In this document: one piece after another, positions 27,856 to 37,296 of the stretch
Layout of the letters: every line of letters starts with the position of its first letter
Position numbering within the stretch: position 1 is the first letter of the stretch
DNA from: JBBECJ01 sp963763325
Lineage (GTDB): Bacteria > Chloroflexota > Chloroflexia > Thermomicrobiales > CFX8
DNA length: 64,000 bases
NCBI GenBank assembly: GCA_963763325.1
Contig: CAVXOL010000020.1
Span: forward strand, 1 to 64,000
Direction: 5' to 3'
Program-made: the position numbers and the translations under genes
Notes under the pieces: generated by a model
The model's database searches: none
What the model was told of the DNA's origin: nothing
The model's input: only the letters and a program-made list of their open reading frames with translations

Positions 27856-27872
27856 CCTCAACCAGGTTGAGG
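27856..27872. promoter_or_regulatory. Palindrome CCTCAACC-A-GGTTGAGG
   Basis: Perfect 8-bp arms around one base, between the TraR-type gene and the SRPBCC gene. The one-base centre disfavours a hairpin terminator; an operator for the downstream gene is possible. Confidence 0.4.
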
Positions 27873-27899
27873 TCGGTTCACTGAACAGGAGGCATCGGC

Positions 27900-28590
27900 A
27901 TGCGTCGCTACCCGATCGGCTCTCGCGGTCGAATCTTGCTCGTCGCCGGCCTGGCAAGTGCTGTCACAGTTGCCCTGACCAGACGCTGGATGCACCACTG
28001 GGGAGTCAACGACGACGAACTGGTTCGGCCGCTGGCCGGCGACGAAATCGTCGAAAAGCCCCGCTGGGAGATGACGCTGGCGACGACGATCGACGCTCCA
28101 CCAGATCGAGTTTGGCCGTGGCTGGCGCAGATGGGCTATCAGCGCGGTGGCCTATACAGCTACGACTGGCTCGACCGTCTCTTCGGTATCCTCGACCGGC
28201 CCAGCGCTGACCGGATTCTGCCGCAGTTCCAGGGTTTGAGGACAGGTGACATCATTCCGCTTGGTTCCGGCCCCAACTGGCCGGTCGCGCTGGCGGAACC
28301 GAACCGTACACTCGTGATCGCGCCCAGCGCTCCGGGCTTTACGGTCTCCTGGGCGTTCGTGCTTGAGCCGGTTGGCGACGGCGCGACGCGGCTGCTGAGT
28401 CAGCAGCCGTGCCGATTTCGCGACGACACCGGCGACCGCGCTCTACCCATTGTTACTCGACCCGATCGCGTTCGCCATGACACGAAGAATGCTGCTGGGA
28501 ATCAAGCAACGGTCAGAGCGGCACTCCGGTGTTGGAATTACGATGACTTCCAGATGTCCGAGCGATTCCGGCGTGGTGGTTGAGGAGTGA
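27900..28590 (+). CDS. SRPBCC-fold protein (one frameshift)
   Basis: ATG with AGGAGG upstream. An N-terminal hydrophobic segment (ILLVAGLASAVTVAL) precedes a helix-grip domain: TLATTIDAPPDRVWPWLAQM, GGLYSYDWLDRLFG and VLEPVGDGATRLL. A frame change near 28400 gives TALYPLLLDPIAFAMTRRML and LGIKQRSERH, the usual C-terminal helix of this family, with the stop at 28590. The ligand is unknown (hydrophobic pocket family). Confidence 0.72.
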
Positions 28591-28686
28591 GTCGATCTTG
28601 CCGCACGACAAGCCGGCTCCGTGCTGGCATCAGCAAGCGCGTGAGCGACCGATCTGCCGCTCGTCTGAGCCACGGGTGCCACCTGG

Positions 28687-30327
28687 ATGATTGACATCCT
28701 GCAGGAGAACCCGCTCCTGCTGCTGTTTGTCGTCGTCGCCATCGGCTACCCGGTTGGGCGGCTGCGTATCGCGGGTAGCTCGATCGGCGTCGCGGCTGTC
28801 CTCTTCGCCGGATTGGCGGTCGGCTCGCTTGACCCCGATCTGAAGCTGCCGGTAATCATCTACCAGCTCGGCTTGGTCCTCTTCGTCTACACAATCGGCC
28901 TCAGCAGCGGTCCGAGCTTCGTCGCGTCATTGCGTCGCGAGGGGCCACGCTTCAGCCTGCTTATGGTCGGAATGTTGTTGTTCGCCGGCGGTATCGTCTC
29001 GCTGGCCTGGCAGCTACTCGACCTGAAGGCGACCCACGCGTCTGGCGTGTTCGCCGGGAGCTTGACCAACACACCTGCCCTGGCCGGTGTGCTCGACTAT
29101 GTCGAACAGCAAGCCCCGGCCGAGACGCTCGAAACGATGCTGGCCGAGCCGACCGTCGCTTACTCGGTCACATATCCGGTCGGTGTCGTCGGGGTGATCG
29201 TTGCGATCGTCGTTATGCGACGGCTCTGGTCGATCGATTACGCACGCGAGGCACGGTCGGCTCGCCAACTGACGACCGGTGTCCACCAGCTCGGTAGTCG
29301 CACGATCCGCGTCACAAACCCCGATGTCGCTCGCTTTACGGTCCGAGATCTGATCCATGCCCATAGCCTGAACCTGGTCTTTGGACGTGTTCAGCATGGT
29401 GGCAGGCACACGCTCGTCCGTGAGGCGACCCGGTTGGAGCCAGGGGATCTGGTCAGCATGGTCGGTCTCGAAGATGACCTCGACCGGGCGGTCGCGCTGC
29501 TCGGGGAGCCGACGAGCGAGCGGCTGGAGTTCGATCGGAGTGAAATCGACTTCCGGCGTGTGTTCGTCTCGAGTCCGCTGGTTGCCGGGCAGCGGCTGTG
29601 CGACCTGCACCTGCCGCAACAGTTCGGGGCGATCGTCACCCGTGTCCGGCGTGGTGACGTCGAATTCGTGCCGCACGGCGACACGGTCCTGGAGCTCGGC
29701 GACCGCGTTCGGATCGTTACCCCGCGTGAGAACATGGACGCCGTCAGCCGCTTCTTCGGCGACTCATACCGGGCGTTGAGTGAGATCGATATCCTGACCT
29801 TCAGTCTCGGACTGGCTGGTGGCCTCCTGCTGGGGCTGATCCCGATCCCACTTCCAGGCGGCGTCACGATCGAGCTTGGATTGGCTGGTGGACCGCTGAT
29901 CGTCGCGCTGATCCTCGGAACGCTGGAGCGGACCGGTCCGCTCGTCTGGGGACTGCCCTACAGCGCAAACCTGACAATCCGCCAGCTCGGGTTGATCCTC
30001 TTCCTGGCTGGTGTCGGCACCCGCTCGGGCCGGGCGTTCGTCGAGACACTCGTCAGTCGCGAGGGGTTGACCCTGATGCTGGTGGGAGCAGTGCTGACCG
30101 TATCGATCGCCACGCTAATACTCTGGATCGGCTACAAGCTCCTGCGTGTCCCGTTTGGGTTGCTGCTTGGGGTACTGGCCGGCTTTCAGACCCAGCCAGC
30201 CGTCCTCGGCTTCGCGCTCGAAGAGACGCAGGACGAGCTTCCCAACATTGGCTACGCGACCATCTATCCAGTCGCGACGATCGGTAAGATCGTTCTCGCC
30301 CAGGTGTTGTTGGCGCTCTGGATGTAG
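28687..30327 (+). CDS. AspT/YidE-type transporter with two TrkA-C domains
   Basis: 546 aa, intact. Two membrane duplication halves (N-terminal about residues 1-175, C-terminal about 370-546) flank two RCK_C/TrkA-C-like domains (LIHAHSLNLVFGRVQHGGRH; PQQFGAIVTRVRRGDVEFVP). The conserved GLxLFVYTIGLSSGPSF and GLILFLAGVGTRSG motifs are those of the aspartate:alanine exchanger family and YidE/YbjL proteins. The substrate is unknown. No decarboxylase neighbour supports a precursor/product exchange role. Confidence 0.85.
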   Translation: MIDILQENPLLLLFVVVAIGYPVGRLRIAGSSIGVAAVLFAGLAVGSLDPDLKLPVIIYQLGLVLFVYTIGLSSGPSFVASLRREGPRFSLLMVGMLLFAGGIVSLAWQLLDLKATHASGVFAGSLTNTPALAGVLDYVEQQAPAETLETMLAEPTVAYSVTYPVGVVGVIVAIVVMRRLWSIDYAREARSARQLTTGVHQLGSRTIRVTNPDVARFTVRDLIHAHSLNLVFGRVQHGGRHTLVREATRLEPGDLVSMVGLEDDLDRAVALLGEPTSERLEFDRSEIDFRRVFVSSPLVAGQRLCDLHLPQQFGAIVTRVRRGDVEFVPHGDTVLELGDRVRIVTPRENMDAVSRFFGDSYRALSEIDILTFSLGLAGGLLLGLIPIPLPGGVTIELGLAGGPLIVALILGTLERTGPLVWGLPYSANLTIRQLGLILFLAGVGTRSGRAFVETLVSREGLTLMLVGAVLTVSIATLILWIGYKLLRVPFGLLLGVLAGFQTQPAVLGFALEETQDELPNIGYATIYPVATIGKIVLAQVLLALWM

Positions 30328-30484
30328 ACGGTTGTCACAGGCGTGTAACGCTGCTACCGGGGCATTAACAATAGTATGACGGTCGTGATCCGATGCGTAT
30401 CCCGAGCCGCTCCGTACCCGTTGCCAGCATCCCGTTCGAGACAGATTCCCCCAGCACCGACGGATCCCTCAAACTGTTGCGACC

Positions 30485-31510
30485 TTGATACGCGACCAGC
30501 CTGGCTGCGACCTGCCTGCAATGTCGTCGCCGTACGCTAATCAAGAGGCGGCGCGCGTATCGAGACACGATGGAGTGCCAGCCGCGCGTCGCCGTTACTG
30601 GGCGGAGGTAGCGACGGTGCAAGGCACACATCCATCTGTGCAGCGGATGAATCCTGGCCATCCCGTGCCGGGACTTGTCCGGCTCTACACGCGTCTGAAA
30701 GCTGCAAGTGTTGGTGTACCGCTCGTAAGGGCTGCTTACATCCCGCACGATGAGTCGCTGCCGCACGCGCACGCGCTGACCAGCACGATCCTGTTCAACG
30801 GCGACACCGTTTCCAAAATCTACGCGCCGGGTCTGGTACCGCGGGCCATCTACTGGCTGGCGTTCCAGGCAGCGTTCCCCTACATGCGCAATCAGGCAGC
30901 GCTGCGAGCGGCCGTCCTGCGGCGCAACCTCGCCGGAATGCTGACCGAGTATTGGTACGGTGAAAACCGGGTCGCCCGCGCGATCGGAATCGACCAGATC
31001 GACGGACACTTCGCGATCACGAGTGAGTTCATCCCCGGTGGGCCGCCCCGCGATCGAGGTCTGTCGCACGACTTTCTCGACGATCTTGCCCACCGGTTCG
31101 ATGACGTCGGGCTGCCAACCTGGCAGGTCGATCCCCGCCAGCCGCGAGCGATGGACAACATCCTTGAAACGCCGGACGGCCGCTACCACATCGTCGATCT
31201 CGAATCGGGGCTCGTCTCGCCGCTGGCGTCGCCGCGAGCCTGGTGGCGAGCGTTCCAGCGTGGACAGGTGCCGATCTACGACGACATCTACTTCGATCTG
31301 ACCCGTGCCTATGTCGATCGTGAGGCGGCGTCTATTCGCGCAACGAAGGGCCAGCCGTGGCTGGACGATCTGCTGGCGACGCTCGATCAGGCTGAAGCCG
31401 AGACTATTGCCTGGCACGCGAGTGAGCCTCGTGTCTGGAGCCGGCTGGTGCGATGGCTGAGCCGTTCCATCCAGACAGCCTTCCATTTGAGCAGGAGGGA
31501 AGGGCACTGA
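30485..31510 (+). CDS. Kinase-like-fold protein
   Basis: The frame encodes 341 aa; the real start may be ATG 30647 (MNPGHPVPGLVRLYTRLKAA). Kinase-like landmarks: TVSKIYAPG (Lys of the N-lobe), HFAITSEFIPGGPP (hinge), and AMDNILETPDGRYHIVDLES, which corresponds to the catalytic loop Asn and a DFG-like Asp (here DLE). The HRD Asp is not evident. It resembles the eukaryotic-like/lipopolysaccharide-kinase superfamily; the substrate is unknown. The stop overlaps the next start (TGATG), so the two are co-translated. Confidence 0.6.
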   Translation: MIRDQPGCDLPAMSSPYANQEAARVSRHDGVPAARRRYWAEVATVQGTHPSVQRMNPGHPVPGLVRLYTRLKAASVGVPLVRAAYIPHDESLPHAHALTSTILFNGDTVSKIYAPGLVPRAIYWLAFQAAFPYMRNQAALRAAVLRRNLAGMLTEYWYGENRVARAIGIDQIDGHFAITSEFIPGGPPRDRGLSHDFLDDLAHRFDDVGLPTWQVDPRQPRAMDNILETPDGRYHIVDLESGLVSPLASPRAWWRAFQRGQVPIYDDIYFDLTRAYVDREAASIRATKGQPWLDDLLATLDQAEAETIAWHASEPRVWSRLVRWLSRSIQTAFHLSRREGH

Positions 31511-32946
31511 TGGCTAGCACAACAGACCGCCCCGGAGCTAGTCGCGCGCACAGGCTTCGGTTGCCATTTCTCTCGAAGCACGGCACGGGGCAGCAGCACC
31601 AGTCGCGAGCTGAACGCTGGTTCGAGGGGGCCATCGACGCCTGGGCGCGTGACGGGCGGCTGACAGCTGCGGATGCGGAGATGCTGAGAGTTACGATCGA
31701 AGAGCCGCAATTCGTAGCCGTCCTGCCGCACTTCGGCGTTCACCTGACGATCGGCGTCATGTTGCGTTTTCCCGTCGGCAGCATCGTCCGTTTCAGCTAT
31801 GTCCTGCTGAATCTGCTTTTGGCAACCGCGAGGTTGTTGTTGCGCCAGATCAACCGTCGGACGTGGCGGCAGGCTTTCGGGATCCACTCGCCGCTGGTGC
31901 TGCTGATCGCCGGAATGCCCGGCATCGGCACCTTCGCATACCTCGCGTCGCGTCCAATGCGGACCAACCCGTTGCTGTTACGGGTCGGCCTGGATGCCGC
32001 CTTGCTCAAGTTTCCATGGAACCTCTACGAGCGGACCGGACTGCGGTGGGTGGTTGCGCGGCCATCGGCGGCCATCATTCAGGCGATGCAGGAGCAGCCA
32101 CAGTCGTTGCGCCTGACGATCCCGGCGCCAGCCGTCGTCCTCATCCTCGGTGTCATCGCTGTTGGACTGTTCGCGGCTGACATCGCTGCGCAGGCTCTCA
32201 ATGAGCTGCGGATCATCGACCCGGACACGATGGGCTGGCGGCAGCTTGCGCGAATGCTCGATCTTGGTGCCGAGGCGTCATTCGGGACATGGTTCCAGGT
32301 CATCTCACTCGTGCTGCTGGCCGTTATGCTGGCGACGATCTCGATCGCACGTCTCCGCAGTCATGCATCGTTCGCCATGCACTGGTTCGTCCTGGCGCTG
32401 TTGGCACTTGGGTTCTCAATCGATGAGCAGGCCAAAATCCACGACTCAGGTGGAGGGACGGAGCAAATCCGTGACTGGCTAGGGATGTCGGGCGTCCTCT
32501 TCTACGGCTGGGTCATCGTCGGTGGGCTATCGGTGCTGGTGGTAGGGCTCGCCTACCGGCGGTTCCTGGCCGACGTCCCGCAGGCGACCCGGCGGCTGTT
32601 CTTCCTGGCTGCCGCCCTCTATGCCGGCGGGGAAGTCGGAATTGAAGCGATTTCCGGCTGGTACGCCAGCAGGGCCGGCAATGAGTCCGACTTCGTTTAC
32701 CAGACGATCACGTCGTTCGAGGAGTTCGCCGGAATGGCCGGGATCGTCGTCGCGATTGCTGCCGCGTTGCACTATGCCCAACTCCACGTCGGTGACATTG
32801 GCATCACGTTGCATGACGGAATACGGACGGTGCCGGCAGACGAGGATCAATTTCAACGCGGCCGGCCAGCGACGGACCTCCAGGAACGATCCAGCACGTC
32901 ATTGCTGACGACCGCCGAGACTGCGGATCCTGGCACGACTTCGTAA
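31510..32946 (+). CDS. Multi-span membrane protein paired with the kinase-like protein
   Basis: 478 aa from ATG 31510, with AGGAGG about 12 bases upstream. A soluble N-terminal part (about 65 residues) is followed by at least seven membrane helices in two groups (VLILGVIAVGLFAADIAAQA ... MHWFVLALLALGFSIDEQAK ... LFYGWVIVGGLSVLVVGLAY). LGFSIDEQAKIHD and FEEFAGMAGIVVAIAAALHY are conserved in a widespread membrane family of unknown function. The C-terminal tail is soluble. Co-translated with the preceding gene. Confidence 0.7.
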   Translation: MASTTDRPGASRAHRLRLPFLSKHGTGQQHQSRAERWFEGAIDAWARDGRLTAADAEMLRVTIEEPQFVAVLPHFGVHLTIGVMLRFPVGSIVRFSYVLLNLLLATARLLLRQINRRTWRQAFGIHSPLVLLIAGMPGIGTFAYLASRPMRTNPLLLRVGLDAALLKFPWNLYERTGLRWVVARPSAAIIQAMQEQPQSLRLTIPAPAVVLILGVIAVGLFAADIAAQALNELRIIDPDTMGWRQLARMLDLGAEASFGTWFQVISLVLLAVMLATISIARLRSHASFAMHWFVLALLALGFSIDEQAKIHDSGGGTEQIRDWLGMSGVLFYGWVIVGGLSVLVVGLAYRRFLADVPQATRRLFFLAAALYAGGEVGIEAISGWYASRAGNESDFVYQTITSFEEFAGMAGIVVAIAAALHYAQLHVGDIGITLHDGIRTVPADEDQFQRGRPATDLQERSSTSLLTTAETADPGTTS

Positions 32947-33015
32947 CATGAAGATCCGGCAGGTACAGGCCGGGTCTTCTCGTCGAATGCCGGTCGAATG
33001 ACGACAGTGACGACG

Positions 33016-33033
33016 CTTGTGCAATTGCACAAG
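33016..33033. promoter_or_regulatory. Perfect 18-bp palindrome CTTGTGCAATTGCACAAG
   Basis: Nine-base arms with no spacer, ending 19 bases before the methyltransferase ATG. The size and symmetry fit an operator for a dimeric regulator acting on that gene. Confidence 0.55.
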
Positions 33034-33052
33034 TGCCATCGAGGAGCCGGAC

Positions 33053-33893
33053 ATGAACCTGTTGGAGATCGTCAATCGAGCGCCTGTTCCTGAGCCGTGG
33101 TCGGAGGGCGAGAAGATTCCGTGGAACGATCCGGGGTTCAGCCGGCGGATGCTTGCCGAGCATCTCTCGCAGGCACATGATGCCGCCAGCCGCCGGGGAT
33201 CGAAAATCGATGCCCACGTGGACTGGATCGATCGTGTTGTGCTGGATGCCCACCCGTCGCGCATCCTCGACCTGGGCTGCGGGCCGGGGCTCTACACGAG
33301 CCGTCTCGCTGAGCGTGGGCATACATGCCTGGGGATCGACTTCAGTCCTGCCTCGATCGAGCACGCAACGGGCACGGCGAGCTCGGAAGACCTCGATTGC
33401 GCGTATCGTCTTGGTGACATCCGTGAGATCGGAATACGGCGTCGGGTTCGATCTGGTGATGCTCACCTTCGGCGAGTTCAACGTCTTCCGGCCAGCCGAT
33501 GCCCGAGCGATCCTGGCGAAAGCCCGGCAGGCACTCAATACCGGTGGGTGGCTGCTGCTGGAGGTCCACACCGTCGATGCCATTCGGCGGATCGGGGCGG
33601 CTGGGTCGACGTGGCGAAGTGCTGCAAGCGGCCTGTTCTCAGAGCGACCACATCTGCGTCTGGAGGAGTCATTCTGGGACGATGAGCGGTCGGTTGCAAC
33701 CGAACGGTACTTCATCATCGATGCCGAGAGCGGGACCGTCACTCGCTACGCCGCGAGCATCCAGGCATACAGCGACGTGGAGTATGGGACGCTGCTCTCG
33801 GATGCCGGCTTCAGGCTTGATGGCGTATTCCCGTCGTTTGGCGGCATAGACGATGGCGGGGATTTCTTCACGCTGCTGGCGATGGCTGCATGA
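33053..33893 (+). CDS. Class I SAM-dependent methyltransferase (one frameshift)
   Basis: ATG at 33053 behind GAGGAG. Motif I is ILDLGCGPGLYTSRLAERG, with the acidic ribose-binding site in CLGIDFSPASIEHA. At 33421-33432 one extra base separates GDIRE from EYGVGFDLVMLTFGEFNVF (motif II region); then LNTGGWLLLEVHTVDA and a C-terminal lid ending FTLLAMAA. About 280 aa when repaired. Small-molecule or tRNA/protein substrate unknown. It may be controlled by the palindrome at 33016. Confidence 0.78.
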
Positions 33894-33968
33894 TGGTCAA
33901 TGGTTCCTGGTCGAGGGCGATATGGGATCGATCGCAGTCAGGACGACGCGGGCTGTAAGTTGCACGCC

Positions 33969-35276
33969 CTACAGGCGGTTCAATTGCCGTGCAAACGCGG
34001 CCAACTCGTCGCGGAAGGCGGGGTGAGCAATTGCGATCAGGGCGTCGGCGCGGTGGCGCAGACTCTTGCCGTACAGCTCGGCGATCCCGTACTCGGTCAC
34101 GACGTAGTGCAGATTGCCCTGAACGAGGGTCAACATCGAGCCGGGTCGCAGATGGCCAACGATCCGCGAGGCTGTACCACCGGCCGCCGTCGCCGGCAGG
34201 GCGAGGATCGGCTTGCCTTCGGGCGCGAGCGAGGCGCCGCGCATGAAGTCGACCTGACCGCCGATGCCGCTGTAGACACGGTCGCCGATCGATGAGGCGC
34301 AGACCTGTCCGGTCAGGTCGATCTCCAGGGCGGAGTTGATGGCAACCATTCGTGTGTTGCGGCGGATGACGGCCGTGTCATTGGTGTAGTTGACGGGGTG
34401 CATCTCAACCATCGGGTTGTCATGGACGAAGTCGTAGAGCTTGCTGGAACCCATCACGAACGAGCTGATCAGCTTGCCGGGATGGAACGAGTTGTGCTCG
34501 CCGGTAACGACGCCGCGCTCGACGAGATCGACGACGCCGTCGGAGAACATCTCGCTGTGGACACCCAGGCCACGATGGTTGCCCAGCGCGGCAAGGACGG
34601 CGTTCGGGATGCTGCCGATGCCCATCTGCAGCGTTGCGCCGTCCTCGATCAGTGAGGCGACGAATGCGCCGATCTGGAGCTCGATGTCGGACGGTGGGTC
34701 GGTTGGGATGTCGTCGGGCGGCTGGTTGACTTCGACGGCGCGGTCGATCTGATCGATGTGGATGAAGCTGTCACCGAGAGTGCGCGGCATCGAATGGTTG
34801 ATCTGGGCGACGACCGTCTTCGCCGTCCTGGCCGCCATTAATGCGACATCGACCGACGTGCCAAGTGAGCAGTAGCCGTGCGCGTCGGGCGGTGAGACGT
34901 TGAGCAGCGCAACGTCGATCGGAAGGTGGCCGTCGCGGAACAGGATCGGAACTTCCGAGAGGAAGGCAGGGATGTAGTCGGCCCGGCCAGCGTTGACGGC
35001 CTCGCGGACATTGGCGCCAACGAAGAGTGCCTCGTGACGGAAGCTGGTCTCCATCTCGGGCGCGGTATAGAGCGCTGGACCGGTCGTGTGCAGGTGTGTG
35101 ACGCGGACATTGCGCAGGGCTGGTGCCCGGTGGACCAGGGCATCGATCAGGACGTGTGGTGTCGCGCACGAGCCGTGGACGAAGACGCGATCGCCGGACT
35201 GGACGCCCGCGACAGCATCGTCGGCACTGCTTACTGTCGCCGCCAGTCCCGACATCCGCACGCTCCCGTATCCCAT
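33969..35276 (-). CDS. Acetyl-CoA hydrolase/CoA-transferase family protein
   Basis: 435 aa, intact (possible shorter start at ATG 35255, MSGLAATVSS). Two NagB-like halves. The catalytic Glu is expected in GLGVHSEMFSDGVVDL; oxyanion and CoA loops are MGIGSIPNAVL and GIGGQVDFMRGA, and VVTEYGIAELYGKSLRHRAD is the typical C-terminal signature. It resembles 4-hydroxybutyrate/acetate CoA-transferases (Cat2/AbfT) and could move CoA between acetate and short-chain acids. Monocistronic on the minus strand. Confidence 0.88.
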   Translation of the reverse strand: MGYGSVRMSGLAATVSSADDAVAGVQSGDRVFVHGSCATPHVLIDALVHRAPALRNVRVTHLHTTGPALYTAPEMETSFRHEALFVGANVREAVNAGRADYIPAFLSEVPILFRDGHLPIDVALLNVSPPDAHGYCSLGTSVDVALMAARTAKTVVAQINHSMPRTLGDSFIHIDQIDRAVEVNQPPDDIPTDPPSDIELQIGAFVASLIEDGATLQMGIGSIPNAVLAALGNHRGLGVHSEMFSDGVVDLVERGVVTGEHNSFHPGKLISSFVMGSSKLYDFVHDNPMVEMHPVNYTNDTAVIRRNTRMVAINSALEIDLTGQVCASSIGDRVYSGIGGQVDFMRGASLAPEGKPILALPATAAGGTASRIVGHLRPGSMLTLVQGNLHYVVTEYGIAELYGKSLRHRADALIAIAHPAFRDELAAFARQLNRL

Positions 35277-35434
35277 GGCAACGCGGCGGGCCGGCTGACC
35301 TGCCGCACGATCTATTCCCGATGAGGATACCGAACACTAACTGCGCAGTGTAGTAGCAGCCCGGCCTCGCCCGGTCAGTCGCTCAGGCGATCGGACAAGG
35401 AGAGGCGCGGGTCACTACGTATTGGGTGGATGTG

Positions 35435-36373
35435 TCACATGCTCGAGAGCATCTCGGCGGTCTCGATCTGCTGATCCTGAATGACGCGGGGTGGAATCGC
35501 GAGAATTGGCGTCGTGCCGCGGTGGAGGACCTCGTTGGTGACGCTGCCAAGTGCCATGCGGCGGATTCCCGAGCGATCGTGGGTGGCCATCACGATCAGA
35601 TCGGCCTCGGTTGTCTCGGCGGCGCGCAGAATCTCATCGGCCGGCTTGCCGAAGCGGACCTCCCAGACGACGCGGATGCCATCGCCGCGGATGACGCTGG
35701 CTACCTGGTCGAGGTAGGCGCGGCCGTTCGTCAGGCATTCCCGCTCAATGTCGCTGGCGCGAGCGTCGTTGATGCCGGACATCTCGGGGATGGCCGCGGC
35801 GTAGGACGAGACCCAGAAGGGCTCGCAGGCGTGGACGAGACCCAGTGTCGCACCCGACTTTCGAGCGAGATCGATGGCCAGCGGCAGGGCTGTTTCGCTG
35901 TACGACGACGTGTCGAGCGGGACGAGCAGCGTATGCAGAGCCTTCACTCGTGGCGTTCCGGCGCCACGAACGAGCGCGACCGGCACCGTTGCCCCTCGCA
36001 GGACCTTATCGGCCACACTGCCGAGCATCAGCCGGCCCAGACCGCTGCGTCCGTGGGTTGACACCACCAGCATCGTTTCGGGATCCTCCTCGGTCAGTTC
36101 AAGCAGCGTATCGACGGGGTTGCCGCGCAGGACCAACGTAGTCACCTCGACATCATCCGGCAGAGCATCGGCCAGCCGACGCAGGTAGGCTTCAGCCTGA
36201 AAGCGATCAGGGATGACGAGGCTTGGCAGCAGGTCAAGCGCGATCGGCTCTTCCAGGACATGGACGAGCACGAGCCGTGCATCGTACGCCTGTGCGAACG
36301 CTAAACCGAGCCCTATCGCGCGTTCGGAAAGTTCCGATCCATCAATTGGGACGATGATTGCATTCACATTCAT
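35435..36373 (-). CDS. Tandem universal stress protein (UspA x2)
   Basis: About 312 aa from ATG 36373 (MNVNAIIVPIDGSELSERA) with GGAG upstream. Two Usp domains. The first carries the ATP-binding pattern in STHGRSGLGRLMLGSVADKV; the second starts LHTLLVPLDTSSYSETALPL and has ATHDRSGIRRMALGSVTNEV. Transcribed divergently from the response regulator at 36586, which may control it. Confidence 0.88.
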   Translation of the reverse strand: MNVNAIIVPIDGSELSERAIGLGLAFAQAYDARLVLVHVLEEPIALDLLPSLVIPDRFQAEAYLRRLADALPDDVEVTTLVLRGNPVDTLLELTEEDPETMLVVSTHGRSGLGRLMLGSVADKVLRGATVPVALVRGAGTPRVKALHTLLVPLDTSSYSETALPLAIDLARKSGATLGLVHACEPFWVSSYAAAIPEMSGINDARASDIERECLTNGRAYLDQVASVIRGDGIRVVWEVRFGKPADEILRAAETTEADLIVMATHDRSGIRRMALGSVTNEVLHRGTTPILAIPPRVIQDQQIETAEMLSSM

Positions 36374-36585
36374 GACAGGCTCCACATCGCTATCGTGCTA
36401 CGTTGCAAGCTCAACGTCGCGGACTCACTTTCTCAGTTCATCGTAGGGTCCGATGCATGGCGTCCGTATCACATCCACCTGCGGGCCGTTACAATTTCGT
36501 GCCGAAATCCCATCACAGGCATCTGTTGAACTGTCCTGGGTGGTAGAGTCTGGGCAGATTGGCGATTGACATGAGGAGCACGCGC

Positions 36586-37296
36586 GTGCAGAAGCGGCTT
36601 ATTCTCGTTGCTGACGACGATGCACCGATTTTGCGCCTCGTCCGGACGAAGCTCCAGATGGATGGCTATCGTGTCATCACCGCGATCAACGGCCAGGAAG
36701 CGCTCGACATGTTCGAGAATGAGCAGCCTGACTTGATCATCCTTGACATCATGATGCCGGTCATGGACGGGCTGGAGACAATGCGCCGCATCAGGGCCGA
36801 TTCACACGTGCCGATTATTCTGCTGACAGCGCGCGGAGCCGGGCGGGACAAGATTCGCAGCCTGGACATGGGCGCTGACGATTACGTCACCAAGCCATTT
36901 GACCCGGACGAGCTCTCGGCGCGGGTGTCGGCAATCCTGCGGCGGACAACGCAAGCAACACAGCCGGCTTCGCAGGTGCTGGATTACCCAGAGGTCACGA
37001 TCGAACTGACGAACCGGCGCGTGCTGGTTCACGGCGAAGAGGTGCAGTTCAGCAAGACCGAGTGGGAGGTGCTGAGCATGCTGGCGGCCAACGCCGGTCG
37101 GGTGATGACGCATGGCGAGATGTTGGCGCGGATCTGGGGGCCGGAGTTCCGCGACGAGACCTACTACTTGCGAACCTGGATCAGCCGGATCCGCAAGAAG
37201 CTCGACGACCACGAGGACGAAGCTCCGTTGATCCGTACCTTCCCTGGCATCGGCTACCGGCTCGAGTCGCCTGACGACCATGGCCATGCAGGATGA
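36586..37296 (+). CDS. OmpR-family response regulator
   Basis: GTG 36586 preceded by GAGGAG is the best start (MQKRLILVADDDAPILRLV). The receiver has DD, the phospho-Asp in LIILDIMMPVMDG, Thr in LLTARG and Lys in VTKPFDPDEL. The C-terminal winged helix (VQFSKTEWEVLSMLAANAGR, YYLRTWISRIRKKLDD) is Trans_reg_C. It overlaps the kinase gene start by 17 bases, so the pair is co-translated. Confidence 0.93.
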   Translation: MQKRLILVADDDAPILRLVRTKLQMDGYRVITAINGQEALDMFENEQPDLIILDIMMPVMDGLETMRRIRADSHVPIILLTARGAGRDKIRSLDMGADDYVTKPFDPDELSARVSAILRRTTQATQPASQVLDYPEVTIELTNRRVLVHGEEVQFSKTEWEVLSMLAANAGRVMTHGEMLARIWGPEFRDETYYLRTWISRIRKKLDDHEDEAPLIRTFPGIGYRLESPDDHGHAG

